A stretch of 64,000 nt of DNA, taken from the NCBI GenBank assembly GCA_024699855.1, contig JAMPIQ010000002.1, positions 434,001 through 498,000 of the forward strand. The letters are read 5' to 3'. Both the position numbers and the translations under genes were made by a program. This document shows positions 10,606-22,038 of the stretch, piece by piece. This stretch comes from Aphelenchoides besseyi. Its lineage: Eukaryota; Nematoda; Chromadorea; Rhabditida; Aphelenchoididae. Under the pieces are notes generated by a model. The model was not told where the DNA came from, did no database searches, and saw nothing but the letters and a program-made list of their open reading frames with translations. Numbering within the stretch: position 1 is the stretch's first letter; the number at the start of each line of letters is the position of its first letter.

Positions 10606-10859
10606 AGGAAACGGTTCTTGCAAACGAACAAATTCGAAATTTTGTGGCCATAAGTACTGGTTCTTTTCGCTCTGCATCCCCACCGACAATCCCATCGATT
10701 CAACGGTCGGCAACGGGCAAGCGTGGAAATAAGCTCACGACCGTCGTCTGTTCAATTCATTTGTTTGTATCGTTTCGCGGTTATAAAAACTTGATTACAA
10801 ATTGAAAAGCAAAGTTGGTGCTAAGCGACCAAAACTGTTGACATGATCTTTGAGTTGTC

Positions 10860-11865
10860 ATGACACTTGCTTTTAAGCGGAGATGTCGGCAGATAAAATT
10901 TACTTCAATGTCGACTTCCGCTCTTCCTCAACCGCCAATTCAAAGCGCCGTTCCGACCATTCGGATTAATGAGACGAACAATAATGAACCGAATTCATCA
11001 GAAGACCTTAAAGAAGCCAAAATTAAAGGAGCGTGTCAGTTTGTAGCTTTTGGATGCAACATCACGGTAAGTCCATGGCAAGTGCCAGCAACTCGAATTG
11101 CAGACTCCCAATCACGATGATGCACGACCAGTGAAGCACTCGACTTTACTGAATGATGGAGTGCGTGAAGAGTACAAAAAGGCGAACGAGGTGTGTGCAG
11201 AGGAAAAAAGAAGATGAATTTCGATTTCTAGCTGGTCGCCGGCGAAGACGAAATGCTTCTGAGATTCACAAAACAAAAACTAGTAGTCAACAGCATTGTT
11301 TGTCGGGACTCGTCGCAGTTGATTTGGAAGATTGACAATTTCAGTGACGAGTCAAGAAAAGCAAAATTACGATTGGTCGAACCACTTCGCTCAGAAACCT
11401 TCTACAGCGAACCTTTCGGTTATCGGATGCAAGCCATATTGGCACCCTACGGTTACAACGATTGTGGGTCAAAGGTCTTGGCGTTAACCGGAAGTTTCAG
11501 CTTACGGTGACTCACTCAGTTTCTACGCTCAACTGTTACCCGGAGACTACGATCCGATTCTGCGATGGCCGTTTGATGCGAAGATCTTGTTCACACTCTA
11601 CGATCAGAATCCGGAGGTTACACGTCGTTTGGACTATCGATACGAGTTGATACCGAACACCGACGCGGTAAACGTCTCGTTCATTTGAGAATATCGAAAC
11701 TCACAAAACGACTTTCAGATCAACGAAGCGTATGTCGGAAGACCGATGAGCGACGTTTCGAATGGAATTCTCGGCGTGGAGTCCTTTGTTTCTTTGGATA
11801 AACTTTACGATGGAAACTACATAGTCGATGATCGGATTATTGTTGGGGTTGCTGTCTATGAATAA
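10860..11865 (+). CDS. TRAF-like protein with C-terminal MATH/TRAF domain
   Basis: Predicted cytoplasmic signalling adaptor. The N-terminus is Pro/Asn/Ser-rich (SALPQPPIQSAVPTIRINE). A short Cys/His segment (GACQFVAFGCNIT, then an intron and NHDDARPVKH) recalls a partial TRAF-type zinc finger. After a helical linker comes a MATH/TRAF-C domain: QLIWKIDNFSDESRKAKL, FYSEPFGYRMQAILAPYGYN, then after a 37-nt intron SYGDSLSFYAQLLPGDYDP, WPFDAKILFTLYDQ and VESFVSLDKLYDGNYIVDDR, a hallmark TRAF-C ending. The 37-nt intron (GTGGGT...TTTCAG) is needed to keep frame at ND/SYGD. Start may be 10860 or the second ATG at 10908. Stop 11863-11865 overlaps an AATAAA. Confidence 0.8.
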
Positions 11866-12074
11866 ATTTTGCCAACTAAACACGGGTTCTCAATAGTCTT
11901 TGTTGTTTCACTGCTCATCAAAATGCCAGAAATTTGCATGTCAACGTTGATAATGAGCTTATTTACATAAAAATCATCTATTTGCATAACCATAATTTGA
12001 CTACTTAAGGACCGAAGTTTGTACTGAACCCTCACATTCGCTTTCTTGCGTTTTTTGAACGAGTGCTTCCAATC

Positions 12075-12858
12075 ATGTCCGATCGTCCCGTTTTACCGCC
12101 GCCAGGATCTTCGTCCTCTTCCAAAAAAAAGGTGAGTGAAACGGCAGGTTTAGAAGTCACGAAAACGTTCAGAATCCGCGTCGCAGCCGAAGCAAAAAGC
12201 CTGAGAAACCATTTTTCCAAAAGTCGTGTCGCTTCAATCCCGAGGTCTGCAATCACAAGAACCCGGAGTCAAAGGCGGACTGTTGGCGTTACAATGAGAG
12301 TGTCAGCCCTCATGTGTTGCATCGACAGGCGAAGAAGGTGAGTTCAATTGAATCAGGTTCTGACATCGAGTTTCAGGGTGCGAAACCAGCAGGAAAACGT
12401 GGTCCATGGGAAGCTGCTGTCCCACCTCCAGCACCGCCGTTGCAAACTTCGGCTTTGCCGGTCGCTCCAAATCGTACGGGTCCACCGTCAAATCAATTGG
12501 ACACCAACGAGACGGTGAAGACAATCAACATCATCATCTACACCCTTTTCAATGGAAAGGTTGACGAGCACGGCGAACCGGTAGGCAAGGTTCATAAAAC
12601 GATTCAACCGAGTTTTTCAGATCACTCGTGAGTGGTACGCTAAGTTGGTCCTTGACCCTAATTTCGAGGTGAAGCGAACAAATCCGACGGTGGCCCGTGC
12701 TCCAGAGAAGGCGGTGATTCCAAAGGACAACGGAACCATCGATGTTTCGATGAGCGTAAGTTTTATCGAATTGATTGACGATCGTTTTTCAGATGGCTCC
12801 CAACAAGGAACCATCGGTCAAGCAATCGCAAAAAGGCCGCAAGAAGCCAAATAACTAA
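12075..12858 (+). CDS. Unrecognised basic, proline-rich protein
   Basis: Starts MSDRPVLPPPGSSSSSKKK, then a short intron, a basic exon (NPRRSRSKKPEKPFFQKS) and a Cys/His cluster CRFNPEVCNHKNPESKADC. After a second intron it is rich in Pro (AAVPPPAPPLQ), then VKTINIIIYTLFNGKVDEHG. Two more short introns follow, and the C-terminus is Lys-rich (SQKGRKKPNN). The basic termini and single Cys/His cluster suggest a nucleic-acid-associated protein, but this is inference only. The AATAAA at about 12910 fits a 3' end. All introns are 35-45 nt and in phase. Confidence 0.55.
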
Positions 12859-12879
12859 CGGGCCCCCATTTACTACTTC

Positions 12880-13380
12880 ATTACCCCTTTCATTATCTCT
12901 TTTGCCCCAAATAAACAATCTTTACTGAAGTGTGTTCTTGACATGTGAGAAAGTTTGATCCAAACGGCAAACTTGAGATCAATCAACAAACTTTACGGTT
13001 TGTTTTCAAATCTAACGGATGCGAGGAACTGAAAGATAGGTTCCGGATTGGACATATCGTGATCAGTACGGCATCAGTTCAGTTGTATGCAGCCGGAACA
13101 TCAACATTCTTCCACGCCGTTTCCTCCGTTGTCTGGGATATAAGAGTTGACTATCCATTCTGATTGTTGACGATTGGGTTGACCAACGTGTCTTCGACCT
13201 TCCGTAACCACAGGGTCAGTTGTTGTAACTGAGAACGAGGGTACTTGTTCTAAAGAATTCGCACGAGTTATTCACGTGAGCGAGAGCTCGAAATTGTAAT
13301 TAGTGATTCCGAAAACTTTGCATATTCGACATCAACTTCGTTGTTGGTTTCCAAGTTTCGATCATTCGTGAGACGTCTCA
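12880..13380. other. Intergenic with one short open frame
   Basis: Between the two flanking genes an open frame (about 12945-13163, 72 codons, no ATG at its start) reads DPNGKLEINQQTLRFVFKSN and ends WDIRVDYPF. It has no neighbour exon that I can join, and I do not recognise it. The rest is AT-rich spacer. Confidence 0.3.
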
Positions 13381-14720
13381 ATGTTGTCGACGGTTCTCTC
13401 TTTTCTTCGCTCTTCGTGGCCAATCTTCTTGCCACTGCTCTTGGTAGCCGGCCCGCTCTACGCATCAGCTGAAGGTGATTGCTTTGCATCTGATGGCGAC
13501 AACGTGTGAGTTTCTTGAAAACCCAGAGAAGTTCATTGTCATGAGCTTCAGCAAGTTGTCTGCCAAGTGCACGAAGTCGAATATTACGATCAAAGTCAGT
13601 GGCAAAGACCAGTTACTCAGCTTCAAACTAGATGCCAGCAAAGCAGCAAGTACTGTGGTGGAAAAGTAAGTCGTCGAAAACCATTTTAACTCAATTTCCA
13701 GAATCACTTTGAACATCGGCGGATGTGAAATCACGGGCTTAGTCTCATACGGTAGTGCGTCCGACTTCATTAAGCTCAGTGGTGACTACGAATTACGATT
13801 GCAATAACAGTTGTTTTTAGATACCGTTACTTCTAATCTTCCGGCTCCGGCAAAGGCGACTCCAAGAGGCGTTAGTTTCACAAAACCAGACTACAAAGTT
13901 CCCAGTTGCACTCCAAAGTTCGTCCCGGATGGAGATGGCAATTTGGTAAGCATCAGTTACGAAGCTGATGTTGAGCTTCCAAACTTGGAGATCACATTCG
14001 TGAGTATTGAGCATCAACTCATCTTATGGCCACGACTTTCAGAGCAACTCAAAGATCTACGTCGCTCCGGAAAAGAAGGACGATTGGAGTTTCGGTGGAT
14101 GGCGTTTGTGGACGGTTCTCGCATCTGTTGTGTGGGTTTGAAATGACCAACAAACTTCATTGCCGACTCACTTCAGCGCCGTCATTTTGTACATCCTTAT
14201 CATAATCGGGTTCGTCTTCATCCACCGACACAATAACAAGATCAAGCAAATTGATGCCGAGGAAACCGCTGAGAAACACACGTCCATGACGAGATCGACC
14301 AGCACCATGAAGAAGAACGGTACGAAGAATGATGCGAAGAAGAGTGAAAAGAAGAGTAAAGCGAAAGTTGCTGGCAACGACGAGTGGATAGAGAATTATC
14401 GATGGCCGGTGTCTGCGTACACTGTGGATGACAAGCAATATCTTCGTTCTCGTCTTCAAGTTCCCAACCCACCAATAGAAAAGCTTCTCTTGTATCACCC
14501 ACTTCGAAATGACGCATTAGCAGCGTTCAACGCATGGTCCGCAGAACACGAGGCCTTGTACGCACGCAAGGTATGAAGTTTGTGTTCGCTAGTGAAATGA
14601 AAGCTTTAGGATCAACTGCCGATCGAGCAACAAAGACAGATCGAAGCGGACGAGGAGATGTTTGCAAAGCTCTACGATGCCGGGAAGAAATTGGGAATGC
14701 GCAATTCTCGTTTGTTCTAG
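13381..14720 (+). CDS. Type I membrane protein of unknown function
   Basis: Exons join into one protein. The N-terminus (start 13381) is a signal peptide with core FLPLLLVAGPLYASA, followed by EGDCFASDGDNVKLSAKCTK and a small ectodomain with several Cys (TKSNITIKVSGKDQ, NIGGCEITGLVSYD). An intron at SY/D removes an in-frame TAA at 13805. The ectodomain continues VTSNLPAPAKATPRGVSFTK, LPNLEITF and KDDWSFGGWRLW. Then a transmembrane helix (VLASVVCAVILYILIIIGFV), spliced in its middle, is followed by a highly basic cytosolic tail (KKSEKKSKAKVAG) and a soluble C-terminal part ending GKKLGMRNSRLF, TAG at 14718-14720. No family recognised. An AATAAA follows at about 14754. Reconstruction depends on six inferred splices but is phase-consistent throughout. 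Confidence 0.65.
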
Positions 14721-15122
14721 GAATCAAGTCCTAAGCCTTGTTCCATTTCGCGAAATAAACTTTTCGAAAAGAACGATTAGCAAAAGTAATGAACACGAAG
14801 GAGCCTTCGATTAGCTGCAACCTAAGTGTAATTGCTAGACATTTGATTCAGTAGTTCACGGATCCGTTCCTTCAACTTCAGTCGACATCTCTGAAACGAG
14901 TTTAAATCTCTTGGCTTTGTAGTCGTTTAACGATTGTGAACGTTGGATGCAAAACAAAAGACAACATCGTTGAAAGAAAAATGATCGGCAGTTTTCCTGC
15001 CCTTAAAATCGCTTTTCATTTAAATCGTCAAAGCTCTCGAAAGTCAGTCAGACGACTTTCAAATTCTCGGATTCCGAAAGGTGAGTTGAATCGCGATGAA
15101 GGATCTACGTTCATGTGTTCAG
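14721..15122. other. Intergenic / 5' leader of the MATH-BTB gene
   Basis: Spacer with a short open frame (14936-15208) that ends at a GTGAGT donor near 15082; a TTCAG acceptor sits just before the ATG at 15123. This looks like a non-coding or poorly conserved first exon spliced onto the MATH-BTB gene. Nothing else is seen. Confidence 0.3.
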
Positions 15123-16561
15123 ATGTCCATGAACTCGGACTCTTATCTCCGTCATCCGAATATTGCGACTTGGAAGTTGGACAATTTCGCTCAAATTTGT
15201 CGGGATAACGTTAATTTCGATAAATGGTGTAGCGATGTGTTTGCCATTGAGACTCTTATGTATGGAGAATTAAATTTCGAGTTGCAGCTCGAAAAGAAGC
15301 AGCGTTACCAAAACTGTGTGTTTCTTGTTCTACACTTCCTCAAAAACGACAGAAACTTTAAAGTGCAAATGCAATGCGAGGGATGGATCGAAAATGTCAA
15401 TGGCAAACGCAGTGAAATCCGTGGTAACTTTTAAGCTCGAATGCGTAGTTTTTGTATTTAGACATCAACTCTTTGTTCACAGTTAAACATAATAATTACC
15501 ACTTGCCATTTTCGTTGGACGAGATCGACATATTGTTGGATGGATCAGTCGTCTTCTTGTGCTGTCGATTTCCATGTCCGGTGAAATCGGTAGGCTCAGC
15601 TTCTTCCAATCCAACGTTGTTTCGATGGACAATCGACAAATTTCGATCAAACTACAACGCTGATACCAATGATATCATGTGGAACAGTCCTTTGTTTAAA
15701 ATCAATGGACATGAGGAACAGGAGATGCGACTTGAGTGCTATGTCAAACATAGCAATTGTGAAGGATGGTGTGTTCTTTGGTGCGGTTTGATGTCGTCTG
15801 CTGAGTGTTCTCCGATGTGGTTTCAAGCAAAATTATGGATGGAAAACGCTAATGGTCGTCTTAGAAAAACACGTAAGGTGAATCATTAAACTGAAATTGA
15901 TGTTTTAGGCTGCAATTGTATAAATACTTACGATCGAGGTTTTTACATACATTACGAATATGAAGAAACGATCGTTGGATTCGCTGCTGACGAACCGCTG
16001 GACGTTTGTTGTGAAATCCGACCAATCGTCCCAAAAACTCAAGCCGTTACCTATGCGGCCGAGTATCAGTGCAACTTCGAAAAGTTTTTTAATAATCCCG
16101 ACTTCAGTGACGCTCAGATTGAAGTCGAAGATCGCGTTTTCAAAGTCAGTTTACCTGTTTATTCATTTTACGATCAATTTCAGATCTCAAAAGTGATCGT
16201 CAGCATCAATTCGACTGTCTTTATGGAAATGTTTTCTGAAGACTCTGTGGTCAAAATCGAGGGCTTCGGAGCTGAGGATATTGAGACGCTTTTACGTTTC
16301 ATGTACACCGGAAGATTCGAAGAAGATGATTGGCATTTTCTTCCTATTGCCGATCATTTCAAGCTTAACTTACTGGTTGTAAGTCTACGACAATTCTCAA
16401 AGTTTCATTCTGTTCAGGAAAAGTGCACGGAATCGATTGTCGCTAATTTGTCCATGGAAAACATCGTCGATGCGTTGGAGTTGGCATTTCGCTTTAGTCA
16501 CTTGGTCAAATTCAAGAACGACGTTTTGAACTATGGATGCATGAACCAGAAGCGATTATAG
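15123..16561 (+). CDS. Double-MATH and BTB protein, with an apparent early stop
   Basis: Nematode MATH-BTB (BATH-type) protein, probably a Cullin-3 substrate adaptor. MATH 1 starts IATWKLDNFAQICRDNV; MATH 2 starts LFRWTIDKFRSNYNADTNDI and includes LECYVKHSNCEGWCVLWCGL. After GFYIHYEYEETIVGFAADEP comes the BTB: NNPDFSDAQIEVEDRVFKIS, VSINSTVFMEMFSEDSVVKI, EGFGAEDIETLLRFMYTGRF and FLPIADHFKLNLLV, then the helical CTESIVANLSMENIVDALEL. The frame stops at a TAG (16559-16561) after CMNQKRL. The same frame then continues KMANFKASVSQNPNIAIELL to a TGA at 16640-16642, which is the usual tail of these proteins. The family therefore suggests a recent nonsense change that removes about 26 residues. Confidence 0.8.
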
Positions 16562-16962
16562 AAGATGGCGAACTTCAAGGCTTCGGTGTCCCAGAACCCG
16601 AATATTGCAATCGAGTTGCTTAAATTTCCTTGTTCTTTCTGACAATAAAGAAGTCGAAGTTTTGTTTGTTTGTGTATGAGTTTATTGAAACAAAAGTACC
16701 GGTCTTCATTTCTATAGTCTTGAGTAGCCACTCAAAACACAATCCAGTAAGCTGGCGAATCGAAATCTGTATTTAAGTAGCGATATTCTTAATTCAAACA
16801 CGTCAATTCGCATTCCAGTTAGCATCAGTACAACAACTTCAAATTTCACACTACCATTTATGTCAACGAATTCAAACTCGGAAAACTGCGAGAAGAACGG
16901 AGTTGAGTTATAGATTTCAAAGCCATCCGATAGTCACGGCTAAAACATCTTGTCCTCAATCT

Positions 16963-18011
16963 TCAGCTTCCTTCTTGCCTGAACATAATGATGACGTACG
17001 CATTGCTGGCAGCCACGATATTAACACACGTGTTGTTAAACAAGGTCAATTGAAACAATCCGACCGGTCCCGTATTAAAGCTTATGAGCAGCAACTTTGC
17101 AGCCGAGACAAATCCATGGCCAATTAGCAAAGTTCCCATGATCGCGGCGAAAGACGTGAAACTTTTCTTTGTCGTTTCACTTACATCTAAACAGGAAATT
17201 GGTCTTTTGTTCTTAAGAACTCACTTCTAGAATACGAAATTCGAATCCACATAATCACGTAACACAAAAAACTGATGCTGTTCATTATTGTGCTATTGGT
17301 AAGAAAGTACGTGGCATTCGTATTGTCAATGAGAATCACAGACGAAACCAAACAACAAACCATACTGCAAATTGATAAGAAGTCTGTTGGAAACTTCTTA
17401 CCCTTCAGTGTATTCCTGAACATTTTCGTAGCCAATTCGAGCGCCGAAACACGAATTCAAAAGCCAAACAACACCACAGATGCTCATGATTAACTTCAAG
17501 TTGAGTCGCGAGTGTCTAAAAGACAAAGAATTTCTATCATTTTGAAACGGGCTACCGCATTGGAAAGTAGACACTGATCACTCGATCAATTCCGATCAAC
17601 ATTGGCAAAAGCGACGAGCTTGTCAGTCCAATTGACGGAAAAAACTGGAGTTTGTAACAAGTCGACAGAGGAATGAAATTGATTCCGCTGAGCACAACAA
17701 AGACAAAAGTGAAGTTGCCGAGTTGAAACATAAGATTCGTGATGCAGTAGAAGGACAGTAGGTAGTTGCAAGAATTTCGAAGTTTTCTAGAGAACAACTC
17801 ATAGATTTACAAATTATAACTTACGGACTCTTCCATGTTAGAGTCGGAATCGAAAGATTGCCAACGATGCCAATCACCGTGATACAAAGCAACAGAACGG
17901 AAACAGGTTTTGCGGGCACATAAACTTCTGGTCGATTGAGGTAAACGGAGTAGAACTAAAGATCGATAGTAATGTGTTTTCAGCCCAAGAACCTACCGTT
18001 TCATCGCTCAT
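16963..18011 (-). CDS. Serpentine receptor, Srsx-like
   Basis: Seven-transmembrane chemoreceptor resembling class Srsx. The start MSDET (18011) is split by an intron from FYSVYLNRPEVYVPAKPVSV. TM1 is LLLCITVIGIVGNLSIPTL. After an intron, the intracellular loop and TM2 read KLRNSCNYLLSFYCITNLMF; TM3 ends with the family motif IGIDRVISVYFPMR. Then come RHSRLNLKLIMSICGVVWLL (TM4), SMVCCLVSSVILIDNTNATY, SFLCYVIMWIRISYSR (TM5), KSFTSFAAIMGTLLIGHGFV (TM6) and LFNNTCVNIVAASNAYVIIM (TM7), ending FRQEGS, TGA at 16963-16965. Introns are 36-45 nt and in phase. The tail after TM7 is unusually short. Confidence 0.8.
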
Positions 18012-18326
18012 CGTGATTCGACAAATAAGGTCAACTACTCGACAACTACAAAAGTACCAAAATCTAATTCATTTCCTTCGAGAAAGCACCTAATGTCGAG
18101 CACCTGACAATCGTAACTCGATTTCTGTGCATTTCAACTGAAAATATAAGTTCCGCATAAAACCTTTTTAATAATCTGATTGTCTCAGGTGCGCTTTTTG
18201 TAAGATCGTTTGAGATTCCAACTGTTGATCATACGACTAGTTGTTTATTAAGACAAAAATTGATTCTCACATCATCTTGTATGTCAAGCTAACAGCTTAA
18301 AATAACCCGTTGATTTTCAGAAATGA

Positions 18327-19693
18327 TTATTGCAGCTTTAATAAGCGAGATACCAGCGTGTTGTCGCATCTTCTTTTCGGACTAAACCATTCGGCAATGT
18401 CCTCGTAAACCCTATGAAAGTTCGTGTCGTGAGCATTCCGACAGATGTCACAATACGATCGACTGAACAGCGCCGGTCTTCGAAGCGAGTAATCTCTGGT
18501 CCAAGCGAAATGTTGCAAATAAGCTTCGTCGTCCTCCATCAAAAACTGCAGGTACTCCGCAAGTCCCGAGATGTTTCTAAATGATTGTTGAAGTGAAAAC
18601 CGAGCAACTTACTTGAATGTATCGACGGCAATATAAGAATTCTCGGGCGCTAGATCGCGATAAATTGAATCGTTCAAAACCAACGGTAAAATAAGATTTT
18701 TAATTCGATAGAACTTTTCGGTTATGTAGTCTTCACAAACGTTGTTTTCGAAAGCAATGTAAAAGCGACTAAACAACCATAAGGAATCTGATCAAGAAAC
18801 TCACTAATCTCTCAACTTTTCTTTCATACATTCCTGATCACAACGACTCTCACCGCATTTGCCGAACGTATCCACAGGAAAATGCTTTCTCAGCTCGGCA
18901 ATGTACTTTTCTCGTTGACTATCCGTTTTACAATGCGAATGGACGATGAAGGCGCCTTTTGTTTTGAATCGAAGTCGTTCCTGGATTTCATTCCACTGTT
19001 GCTAAACTCGGAAGCTATTTTTTCGAGCAACTTACTTACTTCAGTCGTGTTTTGTTTGACCATAAGATCGTAGGGTTTGTAGATGTCCATTGATCTCATA
19101 AAACCGTAAGTCATATTGATGTAGTTCTTAGGTATTCTAAACACCATTAGAGCATTGTTGAGCGAACTCACTTTGCTAATCCTTTTTGAACGGCCAATCG
19201 ACCCGGTGCCTCGGGCAGCACAATAATCACTCGCTGTTGGGCCGAAGCTTTTGCGGGATATTCTCCAGATGGAAATTGTTCTCTTATCAGCACCGAACGA
19301 CTTTCGTTCCATTTCGATTTGTCATATGTATATCGACATTTCCATTCGCATTGCAACGAGAACGCGTATTTGGCGGCGTTGAACTGTGGGTTTGAAGAGA
19401 ATTTATCGGTCCAAAACAAAATCAACGGCAACTCGGAGCTTGAAGGCGGTCGTTGAAGGTTCAGTTCGTTTGTTTGATTGGCGATGAGTTTGGAGTAACG
19501 TTGGAATCTGAACGAAAGTATTAAACTCTAATGACCAAACTCACATCTTGTCGATTTGAATCAGATTTTCGCCTTGAAAGTAGAAGATTGTTGTTATGAT
19601 GATCAAAATCAACGTTATGAGAAGAAACACATTTCTTAGCCCTCTGGGAGGAAGCTTACTAACAAAGATATTAGAGACAACCAACCCATTCAT
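18327..19693 (-). CDS. Alpha-1,3-fucosyltransferase (GT10)
   Basis: Golgi type II membrane glycosyltransferase that transfers fucose from GDP-fucose to N-glycan or antenna GlcNAc. The start at 19693 gives a short cytosolic tail (MNGLVVSNIFVSKLPPRGLR) and a membrane anchor VFLLITLILIIITTIFYF. The stem is followed by PLILFWTDKF, then CEWKCRYTYDKSKWNESRSV and VLIREQFPSGEYPAK. Later come LMVFRIPKNYINMTYGFMRS, the acceptor/donor region CGESRCDQECMKEKLRD, and the GT10 signature FYIAFENNVCEDYITEKFYR followed by PLVLNDSIYRDLAPENSYIA. The C-terminus is CDICRNAHDTNFHRVYEDIA. Stop at 18327-18329. All diagnostic parts are present, so it is likely functional. Confidence 0.92.
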
Positions 19694-19699
19694 TTCTAC

Positions 19700-20815
19700 G
19701 GTCTCATAGCAATTCAACGATCATAAAAAATGTTTAGCGATGCTAAAAGAACAATTTTTTGTTTACACGAAAAGTGTGAAAAAAAGTCGAATGGCCAAAT
19801 CGTTGACCTTTTAAAGTCGGTGATGCGAATTGACGGCGATTCAAACTCGAATTTTTGTGCGCTGAAATCTGCTACGTGCTCCAACGCTACGAGTTGCTGA
19901 TTGAAGAGAACGACAGTCGTGTATGACGCTCATTCATGTACAACAGATTTCCGAAACCAAACAGTTGGGTCAACAAACTCGAGTTCGACGGAATGCTTTG
20001 GTTAAGATCGTTTTAATGTACAAGCAAACACTAACCGTTGAGTCGTCTAAACGAACTGATGCGACGTTTCGACAATAACAAGCTTTTTGCTTTGCATACG
20101 CGATCATTGTTCTTTTAATTCTATTGTTTGTTGACCACAAAGCCATTTTCTGGTAAAAAAGCTGCAAATTTGCTGTTGAAATGTTGAGTCTGTTTATGTC
20201 AACCCCTTTGTTGCAAGCAAATTCGCGGATGTTCGAGTTCATAATTGACACTCGGATTGCTCGTGTTTGTCTAGTCGCTCTCACATCACCGTGTCTATTG
20301 AACTGGCCATTTGAGAGCAGAGTCCTAATGACTCGTGGTTACGGTCGTACGTTCCGGATTGTGTTCTTCCAACAACCACTTACTTATCGCGTTCATGTGG
20401 AATTCGCTCTCAGTTGATGGAATTTGTCGAGAATAAGCTATAAGAAGTAAATAAGTTGAAGGGCTGGAAGGAATTTCTTGCTAAGCATCCAAATTTAGTT
20501 ATCGAACTTCTCGACAATGTTTAAGGATCTTTTTAATCTGTGACCGCAATAAAATCTGTTTGTATTCCAAGAGATATAGATACCAAAACACGTTGACATT
20601 ATCCTACAGGCCAAATTAAAAGATCAAAGTTAAAAACAAGATCTTGCTACAATTATCATCTTTACGTCTTTGTCTGCGTATGTAACGACCAATTAGCGGA
20701 CTTTCGGTTGGTTGTTGCGACAATTTTCGGCTTTCGATTCGATCTTATCAGTCATTTTCGGATTAGAAGAAAAACAAATAAAAAGCGACGAGAAGTTGGA
20801 AGATCGCAGTCGAAG
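19700..20815. other. Intergenic with a BTB-tail remnant
   Basis: About 1.1 kb between the fucosyltransferase and the Srt receptor. The only recognisable piece is a BTB C-terminal remnant near 20430-20524. Other open frames here (for example 20181-20417) show no domain. The promoter of the fucosyltransferase should lie near its left end. Confidence 0.35.
20430..20524 (+). pseudogene. C-terminal fragment of a MATH-BTB gene
   Basis: The translation FVENKL, a stop, then LKGWKEFLAKHPNLVIELLD ending NV and TAA at 20522-20524 matches the standard tail of nematode BATH proteins. It parallels the tail at 16559-16642. No BTB or MATH core precedes it in this spacer, so it is a relic. Confidence 0.55.
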
Positions 20816-20817
20816 CA

Positions 20818-22004
20818 ATGGAGTGGTTTTTGATTGAACGAAACAAATACGAGCGTCTTTACAACTGTTCCTTCTATGACTATCAGAGGATTCCTGTTGA
20901 ACAGCGTCAACACAAGTTTCTTGGTTTGGTCATTATCGTTTCGTATGCTCTTTTCATGGTAAGTTCGATTTCAACGTCTCGACCAAAAATCCGTAGACTT
21001 GCTATGTTCCGTGTTTGTATGCGATGATGGCGAGTGAACATCGTCGAAAAGCTTCTTATCGATTGATGTTCCTATTGGGTGTAATTCACGTTTTGGATTT
21101 GCAATTCTGTGGTCTTGAGACGGGAATCTTGGCGATTGTTGGCGCTGCTTACTGCGAGCATCCGATTCTGATTTACGTTTCCGGTTCGATTGCCGTCGGT
21201 GAGTTTGCGATCCTTAAATTTGCTAATATTGTTCAGCTTGTTGGTGCGCCTCGACCATGACATCGATGCTGTTGGGAATTAATAGATGCTGTGAACTTTT
21301 CAGCAGTCATTTGGCCAACTTAATTTTTGGATCGTGGCGTATTGGCTTTTGGATTCTCTTGCCCATCATTTATTTCGTGTTTATTAGCGGCTACACACCT
21401 CCGGGGATATTCTACGGAGTTCAATTAGGTGAGTGACTTCGATGAACATCGAAACCCTTCTTAGCGTGGTTCTTTAATCCACATGTCGGCTACTTCGAAG
21501 ACACGAACGGTCGCTACGTCAACATGCCGCACACGATCAACAACTTTGTGGTCTGCTCTACCGAGTTTCTGATCTACATTACGCTCATTGCTTTGTATAT
21601 TCGAGCAACAAAATCGCAGAGCGGTGCAATGAAAACGGCGATGAATCGAGAACGAAAAGTTCGAACCGATCGTTGACTTTCTTTACGCGAATTTTCAGAT
21701 TTACATCCAAATTATTCTCGTCGGAACGATTCATTTCATTGCCGGATTCACCTACGTTCTGATGCAGTTTTTCGAAGTGGATTTCTACGCGACTCTCGTC
21801 GCTTCGACTTTCTATCTTCTCAGTCAAGGAGCTCCAGGAATCATTTATTTGTCGATGAATCGCTCCATTCGTAATGTTCTTCGCGCCAAAATGGGCCTCA
21901 AAAAAGAGTTTCCGAGTCGTGTTCGTGGCTTGGCAGCCAACTCGACAACCCGCCATCAAAACTCGCAATTTAAAGAAACAACTATAAGTAGTGATGCTCA
22001 TTAG
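20818..22004 (+). CDS. Serpentine chemoreceptor, Srt-like
   Basis: Seven-transmembrane chemoreceptor with the hallmarks of class Srt: an N-terminal NxYERLYNCSFYDYQRIPVE before TM1 (GLVIIVSYALFM), then YVPCLYAMMASEHRRKASYR leading into TM2, LGVIHVLDLQFCGLETGILA, GAAYCEHPILIYVSGSIAVA and the CWCASTMTSMLLGINRCCEL block at TM3. Later TMs are IGFWILLPIIYFVFISGYTP, FVVCSTEFLIYITLIALYIR and IIYLSMNRSIRNVLRAKMGL at the end of TM7. Short introns after FALFM, SIAV, GVQL and NRERK keep the frame. Stop TAG at 22002-22004. The receptor converges on the exchanger gene with only about 34 bp between stops. Confidence 0.87.
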
Positions 22005-22038
22005 TTCGGTTTATGAGACCCGTGAAATAAATTGCTTG

